Shown: positions 16,051 through 24,440, counted from the stretch's first letter. The stretch: 64,000 nucleotides of DNA from Oscillospiraceae bacterium (GCA_902798545.1 CADBWQ010000010.1:62001-126000); one strand, 5' to 3'. Notes: generated by a model from the sequence alone, not told the origin. Numbers and translations are program-made.

Positions 16051-16348
16051 CTTCTCCCTCCTCTATGTCCAAATAGTTTTTGCCGAACTCCCGGCACCAG
16101 TCTTCCAGGGACCAGCCCTGTTCCTCCATGGCCTTGCGCTGAGCCCACTGTTTCAGCTGAAGCTGGGTTTCCTTGCAACGGTGAGCAGATTTCTTTCCTT
16201 CCCGGTGGCAGCGTTTACCGCAGAGGTAAACCACAAGGCCGTATTTCTCTGACTTCTTCCGGAGAGCGGTGCCTGGAAAAACGTGGTGGAGTTCCAACGG
16301 ATCCCCGGCACCGTTCCGACCGCAGAGAAAACATCTCTGCTCGTCCAT
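16043..16348 (-). CDS. HNH-like phage protein (possible nuclease)
   Basis: 101 residues from ATG 16348 after ggagga. CFLCGRNG, then LELHHVF, YGLVVYLCGKRCH and EGWS-like FGKNYL. The HH pair after a zinc knuckle and the later CxxxCH resemble a compact HNH/treble-clef endonuclease used in phage recombination or packaging. The final HNH His/Asn is not certain by eye, so activity is unproven. It overlaps its neighbour by 8 bp. Confidence 0.55.
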   Translation of the reverse strand: MDEQRCFLCGRNGAGDPLELHHVFPGTALRKKSEKYGLVVYLCGKRCHREGKKSAHRCKETQLQLKQWAQRKAMEEQGWSLEDWCREFGKNYLDIEEGEDG

Positions 16349-16349
16349 G

Positions 16350-16598
16350 CTATTTCCTCCGGCGGTGCTGCGCTGCGTGTGGGCAGGTGGCAAAGTGGGA
16401 GATATACCCGACGTCGGTCATCTCTTCCAGCGGACCGTCAAAGTCACAGTGAACGACTTCACCCTGCTGGGTTACTACACTGCCCCGGGCGTTCGGGTTC
16501 GCCCAGAACTGGACCAGCGCAGGATCACAGGGGTTCATCTTTCCGGATTTCAGCTGCACCCAGACGATTTCCGCGCCGCAGGATCTACACCTCGCCAT
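16350..16598 (-). CDS. Small zinc-ribbon phage protein
   Basis: 82 residues. CRSCGAEI ... KMNPCD near the N-terminus and C..HAAQHRRR at the end. The pattern (RCRxCGAxIxWxxxxSGKxxPxD) is frequent in phage early proteins. ATG 16598 lies inside the end of the ParB-like gene. Function unknown. Confidence 0.6.
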   Translation of the reverse strand: MARCRSCGAEIVWVQLKSGKMNPCDPALVQFWANPNARGSVVTQQGEVVHCDFDGPLEEMTDVGYISHFATCPHAAQHRRRK

Positions 16599-17991
16599 AA
16601 TTGTCACCAGCCTTGTATGCGTCCAGCTCTCCGTTCAGCAGCTGTGCCTCTTCGGTGCTCATCTCATAGCCAATGGAACTGAGCCAGCGGTAGATCACTT
16701 CCAGCTTCTTGTTCGTCTTGAAGACCGGAAACTGATACCGATATCCCTCCGCACTGTAAATATCCGCATCGCCGAAGAGCGCATAGACCAGCTTCACCCA
16801 GTCGTTGCCGGAGATCTTGTCGAACCCGCCCCAGAACTTTTCCTCCCGATCCGGTATATACCCGGTGTCATCAATGCCCGCAAGCTGGCAGAGCACGCTG
16901 CGGTTTGCACTGTTGTAGGAGACTGCATTCATGCAGGCCGCAAAGACGGCACCGAGAATCACCTGACTCTCGTTCTTTGACGTGACCGTGAATCGGTCAA
17001 TGAACTTCTGCCGGAGACTATGAGCGGAGCGGGCCACGCTGTCGATCTGGTCCCATGCGGCGTGAACTGCTTTCTCCTTCGCCAGCTCTTCCGGATCTTT
17101 CTTTACGGGAGCGGCCTTCTCGTGCTCATGGTAGAGCGTGAGCTCACCATAATTGTACGATTTCTTCTCGCCGAGATAGTAGAAAACCGGCTTTTTTTCA
17201 ATGCCGTCCTTCGGCTTGTTCTCGTTTTCGCCCCATTTGTCGATGTAGATGGTCATGCCGACGCGGTCATACTTGTTGCTCCATCTGTCGCTGTCCTTGA
17301 GCTTCTTCGCCTTCACCGATTTCAGCCAGGCAGTGACGGCAGGCATGTTTTTATCGATCCGCTGGAACTTGAGCGCCTTTTCAACAGCCATGTCGAAGTC
17401 CCGTGTGCCGATCTTATCCAGGCACTCATTTCGGGTGGTGATGTCATCAATCTGGCCAAGGCGGTCAAAGTCCATGAGGGAGAGCTGGCGCGAAGAGACC
17501 TCTTTGAGCTTTGCCGGATCCAGCTCGGCCATCTTCAGGCGGCGCCGGACGGTGGTCTCGGAAAAGCCGGTGCGGTTCACGATCGTCTGGACGCTGTGGC
17601 CCATATCCAGCATCATCTGGAATCCCTGGGCCTGCTCATAGACCGTCAGGTCAGAGCGCTGCATGTTCTCAATCAGCATGGTTTCCTGCTGCTGACCCTG
17701 AGACATGAGGACGATGCTGCAGGGGACAGTTTCTTCTCCGGCCATCTTCGCCGCGGCAAGACGGCGGTGACCGATCACGACCACATAGAGGTCATTATCC
17801 GTCGGATCCTCGACCCCGTAATCCCGGCCGGTCAGCTTCGGGACACAGGCGATCGGAACAACAGTGAGGTTCTGCAGAATGCCGTTTCCCTTGATGCTCT
17901 CCGCCAGCTCCGTCAAATCCCCGAGGTCTTTTCGGGGATTGAGCGGATGCTCACGGAGATGGTCGATTGGAAGATATGTGATCTCGGCCAT
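16585..17991 (-). CDS. ParB/Srx-domain protein
   Basis: 468 residues. The N-terminal 100 residues (LREHPLNPRKDLGDLTELAESIKGNGILQNL, GHRRLAAAKMAG, MLIENMQRSDLTVYEQAQGF) are a ParB/RepB nuclease-like domain. An HTH follows (FSETTVRRRLKMAEL). The long C-terminal part is phage specific. ParB folds bind CTP and DNA. In phages they serve partitioning, transcription or methylase roles. No ParA is seen nearby, so a partition role is doubtful. Start 4 bp from the stop of the FtsK-gamma gene. Confidence 0.8.
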   Translation of the reverse strand: MAEITYLPIDHLREHPLNPRKDLGDLTELAESIKGNGILQNLTVVPIACVPKLTGRDYGVEDPTDNDLYVVVIGHRRLAAAKMAGEETVPCSIVLMSQGQQQETMLIENMQRSDLTVYEQAQGFQMMLDMGHSVQTIVNRTGFSETTVRRRLKMAELDPAKLKEVSSRQLSLMDFDRLGQIDDITTRNECLDKIGTRDFDMAVEKALKFQRIDKNMPAVTAWLKSVKAKKLKDSDRWSNKYDRVGMTIYIDKWGENENKPKDGIEKKPVFYYLGEKKSYNYGELTLYHEHEKAAPVKKDPEELAKEKAVHAAWDQIDSVARSAHSLRQKFIDRFTVTSKNESQVILGAVFAACMNAVSYNSANRSVLCQLAGIDDTGYIPDREEKFWGGFDKISGNDWVKLVYALFGDADIYSAEGYRYQFPVFKTNKKLEVIYRWLSSIGYEMSTEEAQLLNGELDAYKAGDNYGEV

Positions 17992-17994
17992 GGT

Positions 17995-18735
17995 TTAGCC
18001 CTCCTCCGGCACGTCGGCGGGAAGGACCTCGCGGGGATTGGATCCGTCATAGGGGCCGACCACGCCGGCATCCTCAAGAGCCTGCATGATGCGGGTTGCC
18101 CTGGCATAGCCGATCTTCAGACGGCGCTGCAGCAGGGAGATGGAAGCCTTGTTCTCCATCCGGACCAGCTGGGTGGCGGCGGTGATCAGATCGTCCGTTG
18201 CGGCATCCTCGCCGGAATTGCCAAGGCCAAGCTCGGCACCGACCTCCGGATCCGCTACGGGTTCGTCGTCATCGTCCGCTTCGGATTCCTCGCCCTCTGT
18301 TTCCTCCGGATCTGGAAGCTCCTCTTCTTCCTCGTCATCCTCGGCCTCGTCCTCGTCGATCACGGGGATCTTCGACTTGGAGAGCAGATTCTTCTCCATG
18401 ATGTCCCGGAAGAAATACTGCAGCCAGTAGTCGGAGATCTTGATGTAGATGTTCTTGAACTTGTTCCGGAGCGCCTCGGAGATCGTGAAGGTGCCGGTGA
18501 TCTTGGTGGCCAGTTCGCCGTCTTTCCGGTAGATGACCATGGAGGCGTCCTGGGAAATGTAGTCCTTGTTCTCGGCATCGGCCAGCATGTCCATCTGCTG
18601 ATCCATGCCGGTGAGCGGCTTAATGGTCAGGGTGATGGGATAGCGGTCATGCCGGAGGCGGAAGGCCAGATCGTGCTCTTCGCACAGTCCGTCCAGCTTT
18701 TTCTTCTGGGCATCGTACTTGGAAATTTCGCTCAT
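17995..18735 (-). CDS. Phage protein with C-terminal FtsK-gamma winged helix
   Basis: 246 residues. The N-terminal 120 residues are of unknown fold. An acidic linker (DEDEAEDDEEEE ..., about 125-170) follows, then a C-terminal domain (about 185-240) with SISLLQRRLKIGYARATRIMQ and VGPYDGSNPREVL, an almost canonical FtsK-gamma motif. In FtsK/SpoIIIE this domain reads KOPS/SRS sites and contacts XerD. Here it has no motor domain. The phage also encodes a Xer-type recombinase at 20852, so a partnership is possible. Start after gaaaggag. Confidence 0.75.
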   Translation of the reverse strand: MSEISKYDAQKKKLDGLCEEHDLAFRLRHDRYPITLTIKPLTGMDQQMDMLADAENKDYISQDASMVIYRKDGELATKITGTFTISEALRNKFKNIYIKISDYWLQYFFRDIMEKNLLSKSKIPVIDEDEAEDDEEEEELPDPEETEGEESEADDDDEPVADPEVGAELGLGNSGEDAATDDLITAATQLVRMENKASISLLQRRLKIGYARATRIMQALEDAGVVGPYDGSNPREVLPADVPEEG

Positions 18736-18751
18736 TGTTTTTCTCCTTTCG

Positions 18752-19279
18752 TTAATCGAGGACCAGCAGCAGGTCGTTCCAGGACTCTGCTACCTGATAT
18801 GGTTTTAAGTCGGCCTCGGTGACATACTTGCGGCCGAAGGTTTCTTTCATGCTGGTCCACACGGACCAGGGAATTCGGTAAACTGTATTTGTACGAAATC
18901 CGGCGATTACGTAGCAACGTGCCTGCAGAGCTGTGGCCCGATCCATGTAGGACCACTGGGCGTCACTGACTCTGTCCTGGGTGATTCGGTCGGTGCTGGT
19001 GTATTTCGCCTCGAAGATCACGCTGCGTCCGCCTTTCACGGTGCCCTTGTAGTCCGGCTGGGCCCGCTTGACGAAGCAGCCAATGAACCGGGTCTGTTCC
19101 AAGCGCTTGATGATCTTGAACGGCTCCGGCGTCTTGTCGATCAGAGCATAGCCCTTGTCGGCATAGTAGGCGAAGGTGGCGTCAAGGCGTTCCTCAAAGG
19201 CTTTGCCCTCGGCACGGTTCTTCATGCCCCGCAGCTGCCGGACAGAATTCGGAGCGGGGAGGGGAGGGAGGTTGTTCAT
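18752..19279 (-). CDS. RecU-like Holliday-junction resolvase / nuclease
   Basis: 175 residues. NRAEGKAFE, then KRAQPDYKGTVKGGRSVIFEAKYTS, matches the RecU-type PD-(D/E)XK core (Asp in PDYKG, Glu and Lys in FEAK). It ends with RIPW. It would resolve recombination intermediates in replicated phage DNA, which fits the recombination genes at 25.3-28.3 kb. Start overlaps the previous stop by 4 bp. Confidence 0.75.
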   Translation of the reverse strand: MNNLPPLPAPNSVRQLRGMKNRAEGKAFEERLDATFAYYADKGYALIDKTPEPFKIIKRLEQTRFIGCFVKRAQPDYKGTVKGGRSVIFEAKYTSTDRITQDRVSDAQWSYMDRATALQARCYVIAGFRTNTVYRIPWSVWTSMKETFGRKYVTEADLKPYQVAESWNDLLLVLD

Positions 19280-19614
19280 GCTTTCCTCCCAAACATGAGA
19301 CCGGACAGAGTAATAGCCAGGATCTCAATTTTCCGGGAATCCATGTCGAGTGTCTGAACCATGTCGCGACTCTGAAAATCTGCTTTGTTGCGGGGAATCC
19401 CGACCGACATCAGCACCTTCCGGATCCGTTTTCGGCTGAGCCGCTTCCGGGTGCAGCCCAGAGGATTGAACGTTCCGCAGATTTCATGGGCATCGTCACC
19501 GTGAATCCAGTATGCCGAGGTGACGGTTGCATCGCGTCCTGAGGCAAAGTCATAGCCCATTGCCTGAGCTATTACAGGAACATCGCACCAAACATCATTC
19601 GAGTCCTTATACAT
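19276..19614 (-). CDS. Phage protein of unknown function
   Basis: 112 residues from ATG 19614 after aaggga. An upstream in-frame start at 19650 has no site. Features seen: CGTFNPLGCTRKRLSRKRIRKVLMSVG, a basic helix region that could bind nucleic acid. The rest is undistinguished. It lies between a RecU-like gene and small early genes. No family recognised. Confidence 0.5.
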   Translation of the reverse strand: MYKDSNDVWCDVPVIAQAMGYDFASGRDATVTSAYWIHGDDAHEICGTFNPLGCTRKRLSRKRIRKVLMSVGIPRNKADFQSRDMVQTLDMDSRKIEILAITLSGLMFGRKA

Positions 19615-19636
19615 CAGCTTCCCTTGCTGAAAGAAC

Positions 19637-19867
19637 TCACGTGGCGGCATTTACTACACACCTCATTCCTTCTCCACCAAGCAGGGTTTGTTTTATGGTG
19701 TAGCCGTTCACAATTTTGTGCATACAGTCAAACGGAGTTTTGGCAGCAGTCTCACCGTTGCTGTACCAGACAAAGGCTCCATCATCGGTGATGCGTTTGA
19801 TTCTGCCGATCTCATACTGCTCACCATTCCGATAGATGATGTACTCTCCCTCTTTGAAATCAGACAT
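19637..19867 (-). CDS. Small phage protein, SH3-like strand pattern
   Basis: 76 residues after aaggagg. The N-terminal pattern (EGEYIIYRNGEQYEIGRIKRITDDGAFVWYSNGETAAKTPF) is a short beta-barrel-like series, as in small KOW/SH3-type phage proteins. It begins within the 3' end of the 57-aa gene. Function unknown. Confidence 0.6.
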   Translation of the reverse strand: MSDFKEGEYIIYRNGEQYEIGRIKRITDDGAFVWYSNGETAAKTPFDCMHKIVNGYTIKQTLLGGEGMRCVVNAAT

Positions 19868-20033
19868 TTGGTTCCTCCTTTCCAGCTGACAGCCGATCCA
19901 GTTCGTCGGCGGCTTTCAGCATGATCTGTGTCTGGCAGTCTGCAGGGTCAAGCCTCTGCCAGAACGGGCACTTGCTGCAAGGCTCCTTCCCGGCACCACA
20001 AAACCGGAGCGCTTTGCTCAGTTCATTTTCCAT
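19860..20033 (-). CDS. 57-residue Cys-containing phage protein
   Basis: A short ORF from ATG 20033 with an aggagga site 5 nt upstream. FCGAGKEPCSKCPFWQRLDPADCQ gives four Cys (C..C..C...C) and a following helix (IMLKAADELDRL). Small proteins with this Cys block are common in phage early operons. Its ends overlap both neighbours by a few bases. Confidence 0.6.
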   Translation of the reverse strand: MENELSKALRFCGAGKEPCSKCPFWQRLDPADCQTQIMLKAADELDRLSAGKEEPNV

Positions 20034-20838
20034 GTGATTCCTCCTGTATCATCTTCCGGACCTTATCGGCAACCTCTGTGTTCCAGATCCGGTAAACATA
20101 GCCTCTGACCGCTTTCTCGGATTTGCCGATCTTCTGACCGATCAGGCTGTATGGATCCCCGTTCAGGATTCCGGCCTTCAGGACCTCAATCACCTCGGGC
20201 GTCCAGTAGCCGGTGTGAGGATTGGCCCGGATCGGCCGACCTTCGATCTTGAGATCACGGATGCGGCGTGCAATGGCACCCTCTGACCGCCCCAGCTCCT
20301 TCGACATCTCCGGCCATGTGAAGCGGTTCTGCTCCAGGAGATTCCGGAGACGCTGATCCTCCAGAGGTGTCCAAGGATCAGTGCGGTGGTCGATGCGCTT
20401 CCGGAAATCTTTCGACCGCTGATCGGCAACCCAGTCCGGTTCCCAGCCGAGGGCGTATTCTTCCATCTGGGAGAAATCCAGGAAGGAGCGGTGTTCTGCC
20501 GCCCATTCCCAGAACTCATCCTCCAGATACACGATCCGGACACGGCTTTTGTTGCTGCGCTTCTTGTAGTGGATCGGCATGTCACGGTCCCGAAGCCAGG
20601 TCTTGACGTTGTAGCTGTTGAAGTCCCGCCCACAGAATGCACGGTACAGCTGATTCAGCGTGACGTATTCGCCGTGGTTGAGGAACCGGCCGAGGCCGAG
20701 CCTGGCGGCTCTTTCCGTGATTGCGCCAACTGACCGGTGCAAAGCTCTGGCCATTCCCTCATAGGACGTGGTGCCCCATGCGGTTTTCAGATACTCCACT
20801 TCTTCCGGAGACCAGTTCGGAGTTCCTTTTTTCTTCAT
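20023..20838 (-). CDS. Phage DNA-binding protein with three Myb/SANT-like HTH units
   Basis: 271 residues. Three related segments: WSPEEVEYLKTAWG...GAITERAARLG (1-50), WTPLEDQRLRNLLEQNR...EGAIARRIRDL (about 155-200), and WTPEVIEVLKAGIL...EKAVRGYVYRIW (about 210-255). Each is a Trp-led helical unit ending in a recognition-like helix. Probably a transcription or replication regulator of the phage. The target is unknown. Confidence 0.65.
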   Translation of the reverse strand: MKKKGTPNWSPEEVEYLKTAWGTTSYEGMARALHRSVGAITERAARLGLGRFLNHGEYVTLNQLYRAFCGRDFNSYNVKTWLRDRDMPIHYKKRSNKSRVRIVYLEDEFWEWAAEHRSFLDFSQMEEYALGWEPDWVADQRSKDFRKRIDHRTDPWTPLEDQRLRNLLEQNRFTWPEMSKELGRSEGAIARRIRDLKIEGRPIRANPHTGYWTPEVIEVLKAGILNGDPYSLIGQKIGKSEKAVRGYVYRIWNTEVADKVRKMIQEESHGK

Positions 20839-20851
20839 GACGGGTCTCCTT

Positions 20852-21913
20852 TCAGGTCACATATTTCCGGTGAGAGGCGGCAAGAATGTCTTCGCTGAGA
20901 TCAAGGTAGATCTGAGTGGTGGCCAAACTCTCATGGCCAAGGGTCTTGCTGACCTGCTCAATCGGCATTCCGCGCTTCAGAGCCATCGTGGCCCCGGTTC
21001 TCCGGAACCGATGCGGGTGCGTGTTCTCCACACCGGCCCGTTTGCCGAGGTGACGGACAATGTATTCGATGCTGCCCTTATCCGCGGGTTCGGTGCCGGA
21101 AACGAATTCCGGCATTTTGTACCAGCTGTCTGAGACATAGCCTTTTCTGCTGCCGGTTATGCCCTGGCGCCGCATTGGAAAGAGGTACGGATTGGAGTCC
21201 GTCCGCTCCTGCAGATAGTTCCGGATCGCGACCTGCGCTTTGGCATTGAGGTACACATAGCGGTATTTGTTCCCCTTGCCGAGGACGTTGATCTGATCGC
21301 CCTCGATGTCCTGAATCTTGATGCTGCAGAGCTCGGACACCCGGCACCACGTGGAAAACAGGGTTTCGACAATGGCCTTCTCCCGTGCAGTCCGGCAGTT
21401 GTCCCGCAGCAGCTCACACTCCATGTCGGAAAATGCGTATTTCGGCTTTTTCTGGACCTTGATGCCGTCTACCCGGTTCATGGGGTTCTTGGCAATGATC
21501 TCCTCGCGGTGCAGCCAGGAATAGAAGGTGGACAGGGACCGGCGCATGTTGACGGCATTGATCTTGCTGGACCGACTCATGACCACGGCCAGATATGCCT
21601 GTATGTCCAAGGGCGTTACGGTGTCGGCATCCTTCCCGATCTCCCGGAAAATGCGGCGAAGGTTGTTGCTGTAATTCTTGATCGTCTTCGGGGTCAGGCC
21701 GGCAACGGACTTGGCCAGAAGGAAACGCTTGATGTAGTATTCGTTTTTGCCTTCCGTCCAGACCACCAGCGCTTCCTCCTTGGGCTCGATGCTGTAAGCG
21801 CCGAGGATCAGGGCAAACTTTGCCTTGATGTCTGACAGATTCGGGATCTCGGCTTCCACCAGCGGGTACATCAGGCGGCTCAGCAGCACCGAGCTGAGAT
21901 CGGTTTCTTCCAA
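20852..21913 (-). CDS. Tyrosine recombinase (XerC/XerD type) inside the early operon
   Basis: 353 residues. A core-binding domain (SAM-like, about 65-160) is followed by the catalytic domain: Arg in TWCRVSELCSI, Lys in LGKGNKYR, HPHRFRR (His and Arg), LGHES (His), and TQIYLDL (Tyr nucleophile). All catalytic residues are present. The phage has a serine integrase at 31847, so this is a second recombinase, placed among replication genes. It may resolve dimers or concatemers or serve a transposable role. The FtsK-gamma protein at 17995 is a possible partner. Confidence 0.85.
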   Translation of the reverse strand: MEETDLSSVLLSRLMYPLVEAEIPNLSDIKAKFALILGAYSIEPKEEALVVWTEGKNEYYIKRFLLAKSVAGLTPKTIKNYSNNLRRIFREIGKDADTVTPLDIQAYLAVVMSRSSKINAVNMRRSLSTFYSWLHREEIIAKNPMNRVDGIKVQKKPKYAFSDMECELLRDNCRTAREKAIVETLFSTWCRVSELCSIKIQDIEGDQINVLGKGNKYRYVYLNAKAQVAIRNYLQERTDSNPYLFPMRRQGITGSRKGYVSDSWYKMPEFVSGTEPADKGSIEYIVRHLGKRAGVENTHPHRFRRTGATMALKRGMPIEQVSKTLGHESLATTQIYLDLSEDILAASHRKYVT

Positions 21914-21925
21914 ATTCTCACCTCC

Positions 21926-22885
21926 TCAAAAGAACATTAACTGTCCGAACTCGTTGTCGCCGTAGGCCGTTTCCTCGGCCTCCACGGGCTTTTCCGGTTC
22001 GGGGGATATAACAACAGGGGTTTCGGCCTCCTCGGCCGCTGTGGGTGGCTGGGTTTGGCTGGGCGGGGCAATCACGGGCGTCTCGTCTGCTGCCGGTTCG
22101 GGTTCGCACTCTGACCTGTCGCTTTGAACGAACAGGTCCATCAATGCGGCCATTCGGCGTCCGGCCCAAAGAGTCGTTTTGCTGTACCACGGCGTGTACC
22201 AGATCCGGCTGCAGTCATCGACCGGGATCAGGCCTCTCTTGTCTCGCGTGACGTTCGGGTTGCACAGGGTATCACCGATCACCACATAGCCGGCACAGCC
22301 CATGAAGGACAGGGCAATGTAGCACATGCAGCCGACCGTGAAGTCGATGTCCTGGGCGACGAAGAGGCATTGTGTCTGGTAGTTGATGCCCTGCTCCTTG
22401 CACTGGTTGGCAAAGGCCATCAGCAGAGCTCCGGCCCCGCAGGCCGGGTCCGTCACGGAGACGAACCCTTGGTCTGCGATCCTTGCTTTCAGCGTGTTGA
22501 AGTCTGAGACAAGCGCTGCCGTACACCTACAAACAGAATATGGGGTAAAAAACTGACCGGCTGCGGAGCTCCCGAAATCGAGAGCCATGTACATCTCGCC
22601 GAGAAAGTCCTGATCCGGATTCTCTTCCAGGCCGTTGATGATCTCGGCGATCATTCGGGCGAAGATGTCCAGCTCCTTGGGCTTGTACTGACTGGCATAC
22701 TGCATGTAGAGCTTTTCCCGCTCTTCGTAGTGGACGGGATCCCCGACGTTGGAGAGCATGCAGGCGGTCATGACCAAGAAGTCATCGAAGATCTTCCGTC
22801 GGTTTTTGGATCCGTCAAAGGCAGAGAACAGTTTGACGATCTCTTTCTGGTGCGGATCCCGGACCAGCCTTGCGTCTTTGGCCAT
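21926..22885 (-). CDS. N-6 DNA methylase-like protein lacking the catalytic NPPY/F motif
   Basis: 319 residues. An HsdM-like region (GQFFTPYSVCR) and SAM motif I (DPACGAGALL) are clear, followed by AQDIDFTVGCMCYIALSFMG. Where the type I/Eco57I methylase motif NPPY/F would be expected, only GDTLCNPNV is found. The chain then ends in a Pro/Glu-rich tail (about 240-310). Phage proteins of this short form are known. The missing motif suggests altered or no methyl transfer. A role in protecting phage DNA or decoying restriction is possible. Confidence 0.7.
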   Translation of the reverse strand: MAKDARLVRDPHQKEIVKLFSAFDGSKNRRKIFDDFLVMTACMLSNVGDPVHYEEREKLYMQYASQYKPKELDIFARMIAEIINGLEENPDQDFLGEMYMALDFGSSAAGQFFTPYSVCRCTAALVSDFNTLKARIADQGFVSVTDPACGAGALLMAFANQCKEQGINYQTQCLFVAQDIDFTVGCMCYIALSFMGCAGYVVIGDTLCNPNVTRDKRGLIPVDDCSRIWYTPWYSKTTLWAGRRMAALMDLFVQSDRSECEPEPAADETPVIAPPSQTQPPTAAEEAETPVVISPEPEKPVEAEETAYGDNEFGQLMFF

Positions 22886-23130
22886 CAGACATCACCGCCG
22901 ATTACGGGGAAGATGAAGAACGGTTCCTCACAGAGCCACATCTTCGTTTCCGCCGCGAGGGCGTCATCCTCGGTCGGGTACCGGGCCAGCGTGACAGCCC
23001 TGTCGTGCTCGATCACGGCCACGACGATCCAGTTGCCGTCTTCCTTCTTCTGCACTTCGGTCCTGACGATCCGGCAAATGGGGATGCTGATGCACATGTC
23101 CTGGGTTTTGACGATCTTCATTCTTTCCAT
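22885..23130 (-). CDS. Small phage protein, function unknown
   Basis: 81 residues from ATG 23130 after aaggagg. Beta-rich (CISIPICRIVRTEVQKKEDGNWIVVAVIEHDRAVTL) with a helix (EDDALAAETKMWL) and a hydrophobic C-terminus. The stop overlaps the methylase-like start. No family recognised. Confidence 0.55.
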   Translation of the reverse strand: MERMKIVKTQDMCISIPICRIVRTEVQKKEDGNWIVVAVIEHDRAVTLARYPTEDDALAAETKMWLCEEPFFIFPVIGGDV

Positions 23131-23143
23131 CGGTAAATCCTCC

Positions 23144-23881
23144 TTACTTGCCGAACCACCAGTAGATGGTGTACGGCCCTGTGTAAAATTCGTTTCTGGC
23201 GATGATCTTGCCGCCGGCTTCCCGGACAAAGAAGGTCAGGGCGGTGGTGAATCCGTCCGGATACTGTCCGGAGAGGAAGGCGCGGGCGATCTCCCTGGCG
23301 AGTTCCAGATCCTGCGGCCGGGTGGCGTGGCCGACAACCTTTCCCTCCCACGCACCGGCCTTCTCGAGGATCTCCTGCGGCGTCAGGCCGAATTCCGTGC
23401 TGCTCTTGGCGTATCTGGCGCAGAAGACCCAGCCGATCGTCCGCAGTCCTTCTGCCGTAACGCCGTAGTCCATGGCGTAGGTGGCGAGGATCTGAGACAT
23501 GGGAACGGCCAGACCTTCCACAGCGGCCTCGAGGGAGGCGTCGCCGGTCAGGAACTGCGCGGCCTTCCGCTCCTGCTCCTGACGGTCGAGGTATTCCTGA
23601 AACCCGTTGCGGAGTTCGGAAGTGACCTCGGCCGTCACGCGCTCGGTGGTATTGTGCCGGACGATCACGCCGGTTATGCAGCAGCCGATCATCATGCTTG
23701 CCGCCCAGGCAAAGAGCAGAATCAGGCCGATGCCGTTTTTGATCTTGAAGTCACGGAACCAGTCCTGCGGGTCAAAGCTGCCCCGCTGCCGTCTCGGCGC
23801 TTTCGGCGGCTCCGGCGTGTCGTCGATCTGGGCGTAGAGTGGGACAAGCGCCTTGCCGCGCTCAATGGTAAAGTCTGTCAT
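23144..23881 (-). CDS. Single-span membrane protein of the early operon, unknown function
   Basis: 245 residues. A cytoplasmic Pro-rich N-terminus is followed by one membrane helix (NGIGLILLFAWAASMMIGCCITGVIV, about residues 49-74), a charged coiled segment, and a C-terminal domain. That domain (YAKSSTEFGLTPQEILEKAGAWEGKVVG... LAREIARAFLSGQYPDGFT) faintly resembles SleB-type cell-wall hydrolases but lacks an obvious catalytic Glu in context. I treat that likeness as weak. Confidence 0.5.
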   Translation of the reverse strand: MTDFTIERGKALVPLYAQIDDTPEPPKAPRRQRGSFDPQDWFRDFKIKNGIGLILLFAWAASMMIGCCITGVIVRHNTTERVTAEVTSELRNGFQEYLDRQEQERKAAQFLTGDASLEAAVEGLAVPMSQILATYAMDYGVTAEGLRTIGWVFCARYAKSSTEFGLTPQEILEKAGAWEGKVVGHATRPQDLELAREIARAFLSGQYPDGFTTALTFFVREAGGKIIARNEFYTGPYTIYWWFGK

Positions 23882-23903
23882 ATCTGTCAGTCCTTTCTGT
23901 AAA

Positions 23904-24440
23904 TCAGTCAGTCAATTTCATCTGATCGGCGAGGGCCACAATCTGCGGGACCCTCACCGCGTCGAGCTTCTGCTGAGTACCGGAGGAAATCAGCCGATCT
24001 TCCTGCAGGCGTCTGGCCATTGTCTCATACACCATCCGGAAGTTCGCACGGAGAGCATCCACGTTCTCGTTCTCGCAGATCTGCTGCCAGCCGATCCGGC
24101 GGACCGTTTCTGCGGTGACCTCGTCCATGGAGGCGAGAGCGGCTTCCCGCTGCATGTAACCGTAGCGGCCGATGGCCTTCTGAACCTGCTCCCAGCCGTC
24201 GGCCCACGTGGGCGGCAGACCGTTCACAACAACATCGGCCTCCGCTCTGAGATCGGCGATGGTGGGCGGTGAATTCTTTGTGTCGATCCACCGATTGACC
24301 ACCGCCGACATTACCTCATACGGGATATCCCGGAGCTTCCGGTACCAGATGTCTATTGCTTCTTTCGTCGGGAAGAGGTTTGCCCAGGGAAAAGCGGTCT
24401 GCAGTCCAGCGGCGATCAGGGCGAACTGTTCACGATTCAT
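23904..24440 (-). CDS. Helicase loader-like replication protein
   Basis: 178 residues from ATG 24440. The layout (FALIAAGLQTAFPWANLFPTKEAIDIWYRKLRDIPYEVMSAVVNRWI ... SPPTIADLRAEA) matches the G39P-type helicase loader/inhibitor family of Firmicutes phages. It would load the replicative helicase at the phage origin. It directly follows the replication initiator and overlaps it by 11 bp. Confidence 0.7.
   Translation of the reverse strand: MNREQFALIAAGLQTAFPWANLFPTKEAIDIWYRKLRDIPYEVMSAVVNRWIDTKNSPPTIADLRAEADVVVNGLPPTWADGWEQVQKAIGRYGYMQREAALASMDEVTAETVRRIGWQQICENENVDALRANFRMVYETMARRLQEDRLISSGTQQKLDAVRVPQIVALADQMKLTD

Noticed and set aside
15040..16600. CRISPR-like repetition suspected from the many similar short Cys-rich ORFs
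   Set aside because: No direct repeats with regular spacers exist at DNA level. The similarity is only of zinc-ribbon protein patterns.
16585..17991. Plasmid-type partition system
   Set aside because: A ParB-like domain is present but no ParA gene or centromere-like repeats were seen beside it.
17020..18822. 600-codon + strand frame opposite the ParB-like and FtsK-gamma genes
   Set aside because: Shadow of two well-supported - strand genes. No ribosome site, no recognisable domain.
23144..23881. SleB-type cell-wall hydrolase for the early membrane protein
   Set aside because: Only a faint likeness; no catalytic Glu context is seen, so the function was left open.
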